Notes under the pieces: model-generated
The model's database searches: none
What the model was told of the DNA's origin: nothing
What the model saw: the letters and a program-made list of their open reading frames with translations, nothing else
Part shown: positions 32,701-42,695 of the stretch, piece by piece
How the letters are laid out: every line of letters starts with the position of its first letter
Position numbering within the stretch: the first letter of the stretch is position 1
Made by a program: the position numbers and the translations under genes
DNA from: Heliocidaris erythrogramma
Taxonomy: Eukaryota > Echinodermata > Echinoidea > Camarodonta > Echinometridae
DNA: 64,000 bases
Assembly (NCBI GenBank): GCA_025617745.1
Contig: CM046863.1
Coordinates: 3,844,001 to 3,908,000, forward strand
Direction of reading: 5' to 3'

Positions 32701-34841
32701 TTGGTTCAAATAACCTGTATCCCGCACAAATCTACAATCATGCAGCAAAATCTTTTTCTCTTATTGATCTACCAGCCATCCTCATCCGGGAAGCGTTTTA
32801 TCAAGCGTTTTATCAGTGATTTTTACTGACAAATTTGCTCTCTGTAAGCGCTTTGGTCGGTAACATTGTAACTGGTAAGGTGCTATATAAGAAAGAGCTA
32901 TTATTGCTATTAACATAATTTTTCTCAGTACGAAATCTCACTGTATTATTCTTATCTTTATTAGGTATAGGCTATTTCACACTGCCGTACCTAGTTCATG
33001 CTAAGGCTAAGCTGCTGTATGCTTGTGAGTGGAACCCCCATGCTGTGCAGGCATTACGCAAGAACCTGAACCTGAACGGTGTTGATCAGAGGTGTATTGT
33101 GCTAGAGGGAGACAACAGAAAGGTAACATTTATCCTGCCAAAAGCATATCACTATAGGTGGTCCGGAGGTCAAAGTCCACCAAAATGATTTATAAAAAGA
33201 TATTCTGAAACTTTCCCACTTGCAATGATCAGATTAAGGCTTCAGTCACTCTAGCAACACCAACAAGGACTGAGCAGAATGTTTTGTTTAGTATCCTGAA
33301 TGGCCCAGACCCCCGGGTATCGCATATCATTAAAAATCGCCAAAAGCGGCCAGACTGCACACTTCACATGTACATGTATTGTACACAATGCAGAAATGTC
33401 AATAAATGAATATGTGAAGTTTTATGGGCTTATTCATTATGCGATACACTATCTGTGTGCCAAGTTTCAGATTTTTTTTTATCACTCCATGGCCTATACC
33501 TATTTCTCCAGCTGCAAATAGAACAGTGGAAGAATTATCAAATAGCCCAAAGAAGTAAATAGTTTTGTGATTAATTTTTGAGTAAGAACCTTAAAGAGTT
33601 CTGGGAAAGGTATAAATAATTTGTGAGCTTTGTCATTTCCTTTATGTCAGTTTGGAAGAACATCATAGTAGGGCCCTGAAAAGGATTGCTATTCAAATGC
33701 TCTTATATTCGAAATACGACTAGAAATAGGTGAAATGTTCGGGCCCAACATTCATGCCACTTGTGTGTGTAGTCCCATATACCCATGTCTGTGCGCAGTG
33801 CATGTGCTTTTCAGCGAGATTGGGTCAATTTCCTATCTATTTTGATATTCCAAAACAACACAGTAGAAAACAATTATTACATACACATCAGCCTTTCCCA
33901 ATTGCTATGTGACAGTTTCTTTCACAATGTAATTCCATGACATGAACTCAACTTTATCTTTAATATGATTTTGATTTTCACTTTCACTCTTCTTCTAGGT
34001 GTGTCCTAAAGGAGTTGCAGACAGGGTGAACCTTGGGCTTATTCCATCATCAGAGCAGGGGTGGTCAATATCCTGTGCTGCATTGAATCCAATCACTGGA
34101 GGTATACTGCACATCCATGGTAATGTAGATTCCTACCCTCACAAGGAATGGAATGATCCAAAGAATACTACATGTACATGTACCTCTTCAGAAGCAGAGA
34201 AGTGTTTTAGCAGTCATGATCCTGATAGTGAAATCTATACAGTGAGTAGTATTTCCAGTGTGTGTACACAAGGAGCAACAATGTCTGCATGTGAAAGGAC
34301 TGCACCTTGCCCACAGCTGGAATCCAGGGACACACAACCAGTGGTAGTGAAAGACAGTATGTTGCATAAGTACAAAGTAAAATGCTTGTCACATGGTATA
34401 ACGGGTAACACTCCTCAAAGAGAATGCTTATCACATGGTATAACAGGTAACACTCCTCAAAGAGAATGCTTATCACATGGTATAACAGGTAACACTCCTC
34501 ACAGAGAATCAGGTCATGATGAGGACACGTCTTCTTCCTCCATTTCAAATAGCGAGTCAGATGTAAGAGATTGTGAGGTGGAGGCATCGTCCATTTGCCC
34601 TAGTCAGGGACTGTGCCAAAGTGATTTATTTGATAAGAAATTGTCTGATCTTTGTTCAGAGTTCAAGCAGGGGAAATGGGTTGAATGGGGGCGTCATGCT
34701 TCACAGAAAATTAAAGCGCTATTGTATGAAGAGCATGGAAACCAATGGAATGTGGAGATGGTGCACATAGAGTATGTCAAGTCTTATGCTCCACATATTG
34801 ATCATCTAGTAGTAGATCTAAAATGTCAACCAATCTCGTGA
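20655..34841 (+). CDS. TYW2: tRNA wybutosine-synthesizing protein 2 (TYW2/TRMT12), six exons
   Basis: Exons 20655-20722, 28726-29451, 31547-31696, 32331-32440, 32965-33122 and 33999-34841 join with matching phases and GT-AG sites to an uninterrupted 684-residue protein. TYW2 transfers the 3-amino-3-carboxypropyl group of S-adenosylmethionine to 4-demethylwyosine at G37 of tRNA-Phe, the second step towards wybutosine. Diagnostic segments in order: IPKNWERHGDLVLL (N-terminal domain), MFSSGNITEKLRIA, the SAM-binding motif VDLYAGIGYFTLP, ACEWNPHAVQALRKNLNLNG, ADRVNLGLIPSSEQGW, GGILHIHGNVDSYP and the C-terminal VKSYAPHIDHLVVDL. It is about 50% longer than the human protein because of Ser/Thr-rich inserts in exon 2 and exon 6. 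No break is seen, so it is very likely functional. Confidence 0.93.
21477..21655 (-). pseudogene. Exon-like open segment, left palindrome arm
   Basis: Mirror copy of 22556-22734. 179 bp open between a CTTTCAG acceptor and a GTAAGT donor, starting VFVGDRRTHRAG and ending KDPKFQETLFKGHKTTW. The protein is not recognised. Part of the acceptor side lies in a local hairpin (21643-21760), so the splicing could be fortuitous. Confidence 0.4.
21643..21760. mobile_element. Hairpin MITE with TACGTACGTA core (left arm copy)
   Basis: TACGAAGACCTGAAAGGGCC pairs with its complement across a TTACGTACGTACGTAA centre. A second copy is at 22428-22570 in the other arm. Confidence 0.65.
22556..22734 (+). pseudogene. 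Exon-like open segment, right palindrome arm
   Basis: CTTTCAG acceptor, 59 codons plus two bases, GTAAGT donor. The one difference I noted from the left copy is a synonymous CGT/CGC change. It may be an exon of a transposon or of a captured gene. No family is recognised. Confidence 0.4.
22900..23105. mobile_element. MITE inserted in right palindrome arm
   Basis: Inverted ends CCAGTGTCTGTGTATCCAT and ATGGATACACAAACGCTGG. It is absent from the left arm, which shows an empty site near 21270. Confidence 0.6.
23354..24295. mobile_element. TIR element with ATTCGGTCA subterminal repeats, copy 1
   Basis: The inverted ends are AGGGTGCGCG...GGTATTCGGTCAC and GACCGAATACCGGGC...GCACCCT. Three ATTCGGTC(A) motifs near the left end face three complements near the right end, as expected for transposase-binding sites. 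942 bp; no transposase frame. Confidence 0.7.
24346..24957. other. Intron sequence without recognised feature
   Basis: Overlapping open frames of 60-90 codons on both strands resemble nothing known. There is a poly-C run at 24766-24784. Confidence 0.4.
24963..25012 (+). pseudogene. tRNA-like fragment (A box and B box)
   Basis: GTGGTCTAGTGGTAAAGGCG resembles a D-arm/A box and GGGTTTGAATCC a B box, but the anticodon arm and acceptor pairing are not intact. It is probably a tRNA pseudogene or SINE head. Confidence 0.45.
25017..26692. other. Intron sequence without recognised feature
   Basis: No coding exon is supported. There is a duplicated 25-bp stretch (GGATAAGTGTTCAGACGGCAG) at 26608-26648. 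Confidence 0.4.
26831..27874. mobile_element. TIR element with ATTCGGTCA subterminal repeats, copy 2
   Basis: Close direct copy of 23354-24295, inserted inside the MITE at 26693-27914. It is longer because of a small insertion (26909-27011). Confidence 0.75.
26909..27011. mobile_element. Short insertion with poly-A and 23-bp direct repeats
   Basis: The 23-bp direct repeat starting TCTTTAAATTGACAATC stands on both sides (26886-26908 and 27012-27034). The insert ends in a run of 17 A then TTGGCTATAGG, as after target-primed insertion. The inverse of the same poly-A/TTGGCT sequence follows copy 1 at 24296-24345. Confidence 0.5.
27915..28725. other. Intron sequence without recognised feature
   Basis: End of TYW2 intron 1. 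A short AAT microsatellite is at 28440-28455; otherwise nothing recognisable. Confidence 0.4.
28726..29451 (+). CDS. TYW2: TYW2 exon 2
   Basis: The acceptor is TATAG at 28721-28725. The donor GTAGGT at 29452 is chosen over reading on, because the frame hits a stop at 29453. It encodes the N-terminal domain with an insert of about 130 residues rich in Ser, Thr, His and Cys (roughly 28800-29200) that the family core lacks. Confidence 0.9.
29640..29910. mobile_element. MITE-like hairpin in TYW2 intron 2
   Basis: GCCTTGTTTCATTAAACTTTAAC near 29620 and GTTTTATGAAACAAGGCC at 29888-29907 are inverted; ATAAGCTACTGAAATC also recurs inverted as TAGCTTATAAC. Confidence 0.5.
30108..30718. repeat. TTTAGCTCACCTGAG repeat
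   Basis: Starts with a hairpin AGCTCACCTGAGCC...GTGAGCT and ends near AGGTGAGCGTCGTGCCCCC. It contains two related internal blocks starting ACTTTTTACATTTTCA (30184 and 30526). This style of repeat is common in marine invertebrates. Confidence 0.5.
30713..31048 (+). pseudogene. Non-LTR retrotransposon polyprotein, C-terminal fragment
   Basis: The frame has LNRLRSGFGRYAATMKRWG followed by a CPCG...HVINECP zinc-type motif, the usual end of Jockey/R1-like RT polyproteins. About 110 residues remain of a protein of roughly 1000. Confidence 0.75.
31547..31696 (+). CDS. TYW2: TYW2 exon 3
   Basis: Acceptor TTTTGCAG at 31539-31546, donor GTAAGT at 31697. Encodes DLWTMVASTLSCRRIARRGR and DPYVEHRDNGI. 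Confidence 0.9.
31888..31990. mobile_element. Short pogo/Tigger-like MITE
   Basis: Ends CAGTGGAAACTCGATATAA and its complement ...TTATACTGAGTTACCACTG, with internal complementary ACAAGGTA/ACCTTGTTA. The ends resemble the CAGTGGAACCTCG termini of pogo-like elements. Confidence 0.6.
32331..32440 (+). CDS. TYW2: TYW2 exon 4
   Basis: Acceptor CCTTACAG, donor GTATGT. Encodes YTYDIHYSMFSSGNITEK and the first half of the SAM motif (VVDLYAG). Confidence 0.92.
32785..32900. mobile_element. Half copy of the GGGGAGCGTTTCAT MITE
   Basis: GGGAAGCGTTTTATCAAGCG...CAGTGATTTTTACTGACAAATTTGCTCTC matches the left arm only. It lies in TYW2 intron 4. Confidence 0.6.
32965..33122 (+). CDS. TYW2: TYW2 exon 5
   Basis: Completes the SAM motif (GIGYFTLP) and carries ACEWNPHAVQALRKNL, the acidic ribose-binding strand. 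Acceptor TTAG at 32961-32964, donor GTAACA. Confidence 0.92.
33999..34841 (+). CDS. TYW2: TYW2 exon 6 (terminal)
   Basis: Acceptor CTTCTAG. Encodes ADRVNLGLIPSSEQGW, GGILHIHGNV, then an insert of about 170 residues, then WVEWGRHASQKIKALLYEEH and the terminal VKSYAPHIDHLVVDL with TGA at 34839-34841. The insert contains three copies of a 14-residue repeat. Confidence 0.92.
   Translation: MCPKGVADRVNLGLIPSSEQGWSISCAALNPITGGILHIHGNVDSYPHKEWNDPKNTTCTCTSSEAEKCFSSHDPDSEIYTVSSISSVCTQGATMSACERTAPCPQLESRDTQPVVVKDSMLHKYKVKCLSHGITGNTPQRECLSHGITGNTPQRECLSHGITGNTPHRESGHDEDTSSSSISNSESDVRDCEVEASSICPSQGLCQSDLFDKKLSDLCSEFKQGKWVEWGRHASQKIKALLYEEHGNQWNVEMVHIEYVKSYAPHIDHLVVDLKCQPIS
34377..34507 (+). repeat. In-frame 42-bp tandem repeat inside TYW2 exon 6
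   Basis: Three units with period 42 bp (TCACATGG at 34389, 34431 and 34473), encoding CLSHGITGNTPQRE. The period is 14 codons, so the frame is kept. Confidence 0.9.
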
Positions 34842-35044
34842 CAAAAGTTAATTCTCATTATGTTACTCCAAAGCGATTATTCGTATGTCTAGCTTTGGTG
34901 CCATCAGAATATACTTAAGGCAAGAATTTACCCTCTTTGCAGATTTTTGTTTAAGGTTTTTCTTTCAAAGTGATGCATGTAGTGGACATCACCCTCATAT
35001 ATATAGACAAAGACAAAGAATGCACACTAACGCATGGTTCTATT

Positions 35045-35837
35045 TGCTACTCCGAGTTTCATGCTTTTCAATTCAATTTCAATTTCAATTTCATTTATTT
35101 CATTCAAAAATATAAAACAAATTACAAGGTAAAGAATATACAGTAAAATAGAATGAGGAGACAGCTTGGAAGAACAAAGTCTTATAATATGCTGCCACCA
35201 AAATACAAATGATTGAAACCATGTAACATACGACAAAATAATATGAGTAAAGAGAGCAAATAACAACTATAACCAAGTTAGATAATGCAATATATAAAAT
35301 AAAATATATTGAATAATTATAAGACCTTACAAACCCTAAACAAACATAACATAAAAGATAAAAGAGCCTGAAATAGATAATTTACACATAGTTTTGTAAA
35401 AGTAGTTTCTTGTAATTCTTTTTAAAAACATTTAATGAAGGACTTAATTTTATTTCTTCAAATAAAGAATTCCAAATTTTGGGTCCTTTATAAAAAACTG
35501 AATTTATACCAGCGTTTGTTTTAAAAAGAGGTAAATAAAAATTAAACGGATTTCGCATATCATAAGAGGTTATTTCAGAGATCAGATTGAATTTTTGTAA
35601 TAGAGGTATAGGTACACATTTTTTAGCTACTACATACATTAAAATAGCAATATTAAAATTATTTAGATCATATATATTTAACAAATTTAATTCAATAAAT
35701 ATAGGTGATGTATGGGCAAGAAAATTAGCATGAAAGACAAGACGAACAGCTTTTTTCTGCAAACGGAATAATCTTAACATTGAGTAATTTGTGGAAGAAG
35801 CCCAAGCTACATTACAATAATTAACTTTTAATAGCAA
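35045..35837 (-). pseudogene. Non-LTR retrotransposon 3' end (CR1/L2-like)
   Basis: Minus-strand frame 35837-35382: YCNVAWASS, LQKKAVRLVF, HTSPIFIELNLLNIYDL, FYKGPKIWNSLFEEIK and a final YKKLLLQNY, typical of the C-terminus of CR1/L2-type RT polyproteins. About 330 bp of 3' UTR ends in a TGAAAT/TTGAAA repeat at 35065-35105, usual for these 3' tails. It is 5' truncated, and the remaining frame is intact over 151 codons. Confidence 0.8.
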
Positions 35838-36046
35838 TCTTCAGGCAAAATGTACTTCAATTCCAATGAACAATCCTTTTCTACCCTCATCCCTCATCTA
35901 TATTGCTCTGCAACGCATCAAGCACTCTCAGTCCTACAAGGAGAGCACCCTACAAGTATATATATATACATGTATATATATGTAACATGATGGAACACTG
36001 CATTTCAGCATGTTTTGCCTTTGCTATATATACAGTACCTACATCT

Positions 36047-36157
36047 AAGGGGTGTTAATTAATTGCAAATCCCCCAAATCAGTCACAAGTCTTGCAATTG
36101 ATTGCAAGTTCCATTTAAAATGCATTTATCATATTTGCAATCGATTGCAACGCCCCA
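36047..36157. mobile_element. GGGGTGTT MITE, uninterrupted copy
   Basis: GGGGTGTT...GCAATTGATTGCAAG and its complement ...GCAATCGATTGCAACGCCCC. Serves as an empty-site comparison for the MITE at 26693-27914. Confidence 0.6.
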
Positions 36158-36387
36158 TAAGACTGCCAGTTCCAATTGTTTCCAACAAAAATCCTTTTAA
36201 GGCATCTGTGCCAAGTCTTATTATGATACGACTGTTTGGCTTCCTCCGTGTGAGCATGTTTTGAGTAACAAGTTCTTGGAAAGTGCTTTATCCACACAGC
36301 TAATCGCATTAGATACATATGGGCAAACTCGTTTTTGTCAGACTTTTCTAAATTTCCATTGATAGCGGGACACGATGACCCATGGTA

Positions 36388-37050
36388 GGCCGGTAGCATG
36401 CGATAAAATAAAGACTGTGTTCGACATGTTTTTCAACTTGCAAATTATGGATATAATATGGACTAGCATGCTCCAGTCTTAGAACTTTCACACCCGAATT
36501 ACCTCTCCGCGCCCTTTCTTTGGTCATTAGCAGGCGTTATCCTACTTATTAGATCATTCTACTTGGTCTTCGGTCTAACAAATCTTACATCGTCGTTGTT
36601 ATAATCCTCCTAAATTGGGCCCACCCACTTCTTACCTGCGTAATTACTCTCCTCATCGGTTTTGTCATCTAGGAATTCCTTCTTGACAAGGCATTCCTTT
36701 CAATTGCAGCGGATATATATCCTCTGTACCGTACATTTTCATCCCCCTCCTCGGATTGATTTCTTATGTGCATACCTACAACATAGGTTATCTGTAATTC
36801 TATGACCTTCATGTCACTATTCTCTAAATCTTCTAGGACTTGTTGTTTAGTGAAAGGATAGATAGCTTCTGAACTGCTATCGTAGTTTCGTTTAAGGCCT
36901 CGTTTAGATTTTCTTATCATAATGGTTTGGTACCATGTTTGTTTCACCTGAGATGATCCACTATCTTCCCTACCAAGTTATATGCCACTTGCGCACCTCT
37001 TGCACCCTGACTACTACCTGTCCGTCTTCCGTCATTTTTTGAAAAGGTAA
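36388..37050 (-). pseudogene. Unknown coding segment, copy downstream of Mutator transposase
   Basis: Diverged copy of 41430-42080. The minus-strand reading MKVIELQITYVVGMHIRNQS, EEGDENVRYRGYISAAIE matches the other copy (MKVVELEINDVVVMHTRHQS, EEGDENVWYRGYIS). The frame is broken relative to that copy. The family is unknown; it may be an accessory gene of the transposon. Confidence 0.5.
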
Positions 37051-38300
37051 TTATATTCATGAGATGGAGATGAACATTACTACCTTGCTAAAGAGATTAA
37101 ATTATACATCAGGCACTGTGCCTGCTTATAAAAGGTTGGTTAATTCTCATGAAATTTTTAGTCATTAGAAAACGGTATAAACATCTATCTACATGTACAT
37201 GTGTCCGAAAATATTTAAGAACAACACCGCATAAGTACCTAGCTTATACTATTTATCAAAAAAATCACCAATTTTCTTACAAAACTTCACCAGTCTCAAA
37301 ATCACTGGTCTTGTGGAATGGTTTTAACAAATCCATCTTATATACATTTGGACTCTTCCAGAAGAACTTCTTTAAGGCTGCTTGCCCCCCTTTTTCACCC
37401 GTTCTCAGATATTGATAAATTTTCCATTTAAATATTGATTTAAACCATTTGAAGTTATATATAAAAGGTTATGGAAAGACGAACAATTTTAAAATATGTA
37501 ATCTGACACCACACGCACCTCATTATCATAATTACCGAATTTAATGCCTCATCCAAGGTCATTCAGATTCACGCCTAAAATGAAATCCCCTCTTTCAAGC
37601 ACTCTCAAAATTGGTGAACAGCTGCCCAAAGATATGTTCTGGAATTATATGGAAGTTTGTTTTTTTAATGATTTTTTAAAATTATTTTTCATCGACCAAT
37701 CGCTGAATAGATTATGTATTCATGAGCTAATTACTAGCAAATTATGCATGGTAGGAGAAAAAGCTTCCATTAAATTGCAGAACATTCTTTCCTCTATTAT
37801 CTGGCACAATTTCAGCTCATTCTCATTCAGCATTCTTTTGATATCCTCATTTTGGTATACCACACTTCCTGCAATTTTTAAGTTTTGAAAAAACAAAGAA
37901 AATAAAAAGGAAATCATGTATCATTTGTACATAAACAATGTAGTGCGACATGTATAACCAAATGATTGAGAAAGGACATCATCGTGTGTATTTTGTAATT
38001 GAAAATTCAATTATTTACATAAATTTCAAAATATATACATAATTTTCTCCAGAAATATACATTAAACGAGTCAATTAAAATTAGCTGAACTACAAAGCTG
38101 GGTCGCCTCAACCAGTGTTGGTGCATGATGTGCTTCGGCGACCCAGTTGCATATGATACAGTGCATTGACGAACGTGGCAGTGGAGCTGGAACAACAGAC
38201 AGAAAGACAAAGCAATATAATATTTACATACAGTCAATTGGAAATTAAAATGTAGATCAATTAATTTTTACACTGGGAAACACAATATACATATACATTA
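37051..38300. other. Intergenic sequence without recognised feature
   Basis: AT-rich. Nothing recognisable except a short hairpin (GGGTCGCC...GGCGACCC) at 38100-38146. Confidence 0.4.
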
Positions 38301-38309
38301 AAAAAAAAA

Positions 38310-40472
38310 TCAAAATGCACCTGCCTCATAAGTCACCCCCTCCTCAACGTACTCCTCTTCTGCCCTCTTTTTAGCCCTTCTTTCTGCTTCCCTTTTCCTC
38401 TTGGTAACCACCCTAACCCTTAATTCTGCATTCTTTAATCTACATTTAGCTTTTCTACTAGCAATTGACAATGCGTGAGCTCCCATTTCAAGGTTCAATC
38501 CAGCGAGGATTCTGTTACCACCTTTCACAGCGCCACAATTGAATGCCAGAGCTGCCATGTTAGTAGCAAGGGCAACCATTCGTGGGCCTCTCCGCAGGTG
38601 TTTAGGGCACCGTTTCCAGATGAGAGCATGAAAGCTCTCATTCTGGTTTTGGGTGTAACCTGGGACGCATCTCTCTAGGAGATCTTTGTGACCACGTCGT
38701 TCAAAGACAGGCATGAGAAGTTCAAGGAACCAGCCATCGAGATGGTGATCCTCGTCACTCATTGTGCCTTTGTTTCTGTACTCACAAAATCCATTGTCTG
38801 GACAGTACTGATGACGAAAATCATTATCATCAATTTTGCATTCATGATAAAGAATAGCCAGTACTCTCCTTTGCATATTCTCTATAACCTTTGCTCTTCC
38901 TTCTTCATCCCTTATTGCCTTACTCTCACTACATTTCTATAAAACCTACTCATCCTACCTACACTCCCATTGTCTGAATTACCCCATAAATGACCATTTC
39001 CCTTCCTCATCAACTTCTTATCCCTTGCCGAATGATCCCCGTCCTTATGAAACTTATCTAACGCATTAAACATTTTTTTCCCTACGTGCCCTACACAATC
39101 GTATTTCATAACTTCACCGGCATCCTCATACACACTTTTGACTGATTTGAAAGTTGAACTATCCCCATCAGAAATAATGTACTTATATCTCAATTTATGC
39201 TTTTCCACAGATCTTGCAAATAACATTTTAGCTGCTTTAGGCTCCATACTACCACTTGTTCCCTCATGATTCCCCAAACAGTCTTGTTTATGACAATCCC
39301 ACCATTTGTACTCGTCTCCCTCCCTATCCCAATCTTTTCATATCCGAGATGCTTTACAAAATTTAGAAAGAATGACCCCGTCCAAAACCTCCCCAGTGTC
39401 CATACTCATTACCAACCCCACCCCATGATTAGATACAAAACCCCTTTTGTGCCACGTTCCATCGAATGACACTGCCACGTCCAGCACATCTGCAGAATTC
39501 AGCTCTGGGTTCGCTTCCAGCACCACCTCCCGCACTCGCTGACCGGCCTCTTTATCTGGCTTTCACAGACCTGCAGTGGGATTAAAGAACAAAGAATAGA
39601 GGGAAATTAATTATCAATGGTATAATTGTATAAGTCGATACATATATATTTTTTTTAAATTCATTTTCATCATTTACTTCAGTTTGGAGACCAACACAAG
39701 ATACATACCTCATTTGTCTCCAAGTGCAGACGGTATATGTGGTCCTGGTAGCTCTTGTTGTTCACTGGAGGGGGCAGGTCCATATAGCAGCAGGAGTCTG
39801 CAAGGGCTTCCCTGGCAAGGCCCACTTCACTTGCTGCCAGAACAGATCTTTTGTTTACTTCTGCTGATAGACCAGCCCCTTCGGCCACAGCATTCGGAGA
39901 AGATGGAAACATGTGCTGCTTCTTGCATACGGTGCACTGGAGGATAAGGGAGCTACACAGGCCTCTGCGGTGTGTGTGTTGTTCCAGCAACTGAAGGTTT
40001 CCTGAATTGAAGGAAAAACACCATGATGAATGACTCAAATCACACATCTGTTTCCACTACATAATCTTATCTTAATCATCAACCATTCATGAACATAATG
40101 GTTAGGTCACATTTCGTTCGAGCAATAATGCTGTGCGCAGTCAGTAATGACACGCATGACCATATGTCCAGATCAATTTCAGTTTTTGTATAGTTAAAAT
40201 ACCTTCAAAGGTTCTATAAACAAATCACTAAGTTTACACACAATGTACTAATTTCATCACAATAGCTAATATAATAAAAATACTGTAATTTTAACACCAA
40301 CATTTTGACATAACTTTATTATAATCGGTCTAGATAAAATTAAAGAAGGCCATCATCCAACACATTAATTAAAATCTAATATTTCTGATGACTAATAAAC
40401 ATTCAAATACAACTAATAAAGCTTACCTCCTGGACAGAAATGGTCTTTGAAAAAGTCCAGGGCTGTATTCAA
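38310..40472 (-). pseudogene. Mutator-like element (MULE) transposase, three exons, decayed
   Basis: Minus-strand exons: 40472-40427 (LNTALDFFKDHFCPGG), 40001-39709 (GLCSSLILQCTVC ... EVNKRSVLAASEVG) and from about 39580 to 38310. The last holds the DDE-type core: VSFDGTWHKRGF (first Asp), YIISDGDSSTF (second Asp), and TQNQNESFHALIWKRCPK (Glu), ending in a basic tail. A stop codon interrupts the frame just after SKFCKASRI (about 39336) and a one-base frameshift near 38915 separates VGRMSRFYRNV from NMQRRVLAILYHEC. The domain order matches the Mutator-like transposase family common in marine invertebrates. The element ends were not found. Confidence 0.82.
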
Positions 40473-41040
40473 CTGTAAAACATGGATGAGGAGATGGACC
40501 ACCATTCCCCCACTCAAAACACTGAAGTAGGTGGTGCTTGATTAAGCACTCACACACTTGGGTTAATTACGACTTAAATACTACAAAGGGATTGCTACAA
40601 ACTAACCTGGAATCTTCAGTAAAAAGGTACCAGTATCTTCATGTCAGTTCGTCAGTTCGTCACGTAGTGCAGATCAAGGTTCCAGGCTCGTGAAGTGGTT
40701 GATCGCCCTCTTGTGGTGGAAGTTGGTGGGGGGAGGGGTCACCAACTACTACACTCCCCTGTTTTGAAAAACCTGGCCCCTTTGGAAAAGGGCCTGGCCA
40801 AAAAGCAGCACAAGTGGGAGGAAAAAATTTTCGCTCCCCCAGAGATAGAGCCCTAAAATTTTACCCCGAACAAATTTGGTAGCACCCAAAAGGTCAGCTG
40901 CAATACCAAAAAGCAGCCTCTTAACTTTCATATATATACAAGCAGTATACAAAACATATAAAAAATAGAAACTCTTATGAACAGTATAAAAATAGAACTA
41001 TCAAAAAACACACTAATTTGGCACACACTTTGTTGTGGCA
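40473..41040. repeat. Repeat with CTACACTCCCC...TTTTGAAAA block
   Basis: 40735-40900 resembles 52085-52215 (CTACTACACTCCCC, TTTTGAAAA, then runs of C and A). No coding sequence. Confidence 0.4.
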
Positions 41041-41429
41041 GGTTAACATTTTGGAATGGCAAGGTTCGATGTTCTTTTCCCCAGACAAGTTTCCTAGCAT
41101 GTAGCTGAGCCTTCAGCATTTCGTACGTTCCTTTTTAACCACCCCCCTGTAACTTTGATTCTACTTCCGTCTCTGTAAGACAGATTGCCCTTATCATCTT
41201 TTTCTCCTCACGCTGTAGTGCGATTTGCTTTTGATCTTTACTTTCGGCTTCCCGGTTATCCCCAAGGGTTTTCATTCTACGGGAATATTCTTCCCTCGCG
41301 CCTTTCCGGGAGACCTTTCCTCCACTCACAAGTTCTATTTCTATCATTTATCATGATGCCGTTGTACACTAGTGTACTTGTAGTACTCGTGTAGTAATTA
41401 AACTTGAAATTGGTGAAAAAAACATGAAG

Positions 41430-42380
41430 GCCGGTAGCTTGCTATAAAATAAAGACAGTGTTCGACATGTTTCCAACTTGCAAATTATGGATTTAATATG
41501 ACCTATCATTCTCCACTCTTAGCCCTTTCACACCCGAATTACCTCTCCGCGCCCTTTCTTTGGTCATTAGCAGGCGTCCTACTTGTTAGATCAATCAACT
41601 TGGTCTTAGGTCAAACAAATCTTACATCGTCCTCGTTATAATCCTCCGAAATTGGGCCCACCCACTTCTTATATGCGTAATTACTCTCCTCGTCGGTTTC
41701 GTCATCTAGAGATTCATTCTTGACGTGGCATTCCTTTCCCTTGATTGCAGAGGATATATATCCTCTGTACCATACATTTTCATCCCCCTCCTCGGATTGA
41801 TGCCTTGTGTGCATGACTACAACATCGTTTATCTCTAATTCTACGACCTTCATGTCACCATTCTCTAAATCTTCTAGGACTTGTTAATAGTGAAAGGATA
41901 GATAGTTTCTGAATTGCTAACGTAGATTGTTTAGATTTACCTATTATGATGGCTTGGTACCGCCCCTCTTCAGTACCATCTTTGCTTCACCCGAGATGAT
42001 CCACTATCTTCCCTACCAAGTTATACGCCTCTCGCGCACCTTTCGCACCCTGACTACTACCTATCCGGGCCCTCTCTTCCGCCATTCCTTTGTGCGTTTC
42101 CTGCGGAAGTCCTCAACTTTGCCGGAAGATGCACATGTACTATTATAGTTTACATTGTCCCTATCTTCTACGTCTTCTGCTCTCTGCTGCTGTCTGAATG
42201 ATACCGATGAGAGATTGTTCTTGTTCGAACATGCTTTTCTTCCTACCTCTAACACTGATGTTTAGATTACCCCCTATGTTCTTCTCCCCAGACACATGTT
42301 TCCTAGCCTGTAGCTGAGCCTTCAGCTTTTCTCCAACTTTGATTCTACTTCCGCCTCGGTAAGCCAGAATGCTCCGCACT
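41430..42380 (-). pseudogene. Unknown coding segment, copy upstream of Mutator transposase
   Basis: Minus-strand frames include KLKAQLQARKHVSGEKN, QQQRAEDVEDRDNVNYNS, and MKVVELEINDVVVMHTRHQS continuing to KWVGPISEDYNEDDVRFV. They occupy different frames, so exons or frameshifts are involved. A third piece of the same sequence (KAQLHARKLVWGKEHR) is at 41050-41170. No family is recognised. Charged and Gln-rich; probably part of the local transposon. Confidence 0.45.
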
Positions 42381-42419
42381 TACTCTTTACCTTAGCATAC
42401 ACTTGTTCAGTCCTTACCT

Positions 42420-42590
42420 TCTTTTTCCCCTCAAGAAAATGTGTAACAAACCGCTCTCTCTTAACTTTGGAAGAAGTAGGCTGAAGAATTCACGGGTCAA
42501 TCCGCCTTCGTCCACACCTGGTTCTCCAACAAAGATCACGTGTAAGCTGTGATTTGGATTTTTTTCATATAGATATGTGTAGTAGTGGAG
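42420..42590 (-). pseudogene. HECT domain fragment
   Basis: The frame NPNHSLHVIFVGEPGVDEGG, LTREFFSLLLPKLRESGLL is the start of a HECT ubiquitin-ligase N-lobe. It ends at a donor-like AAG|GTAAGG (42416) and is a different subtype from the HECT copies at 45-53 kb. Confidence 0.65.
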
Positions 42591-42695
42591 TGGTGTACAG
42601 TACTCAACTATTAACACAAAGTCAGGGGTTTGATCCAGGTACAGCACCTATGCCCTTGAGCAAGGCATTTAATCTACATTGCTCTTTTTAAATAA
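42575..42695 (+). mobile_element. tRNA-derived SINE
   Basis: A box-like AGTGGAGTGGTGTACAGTAC and B box GGGGTTTGATCCAGGTA, followed by the typical GCCCTTGAGCAAGGCATTTA segment and an ATTGCTCTTTTT end. Confidence 0.7.
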
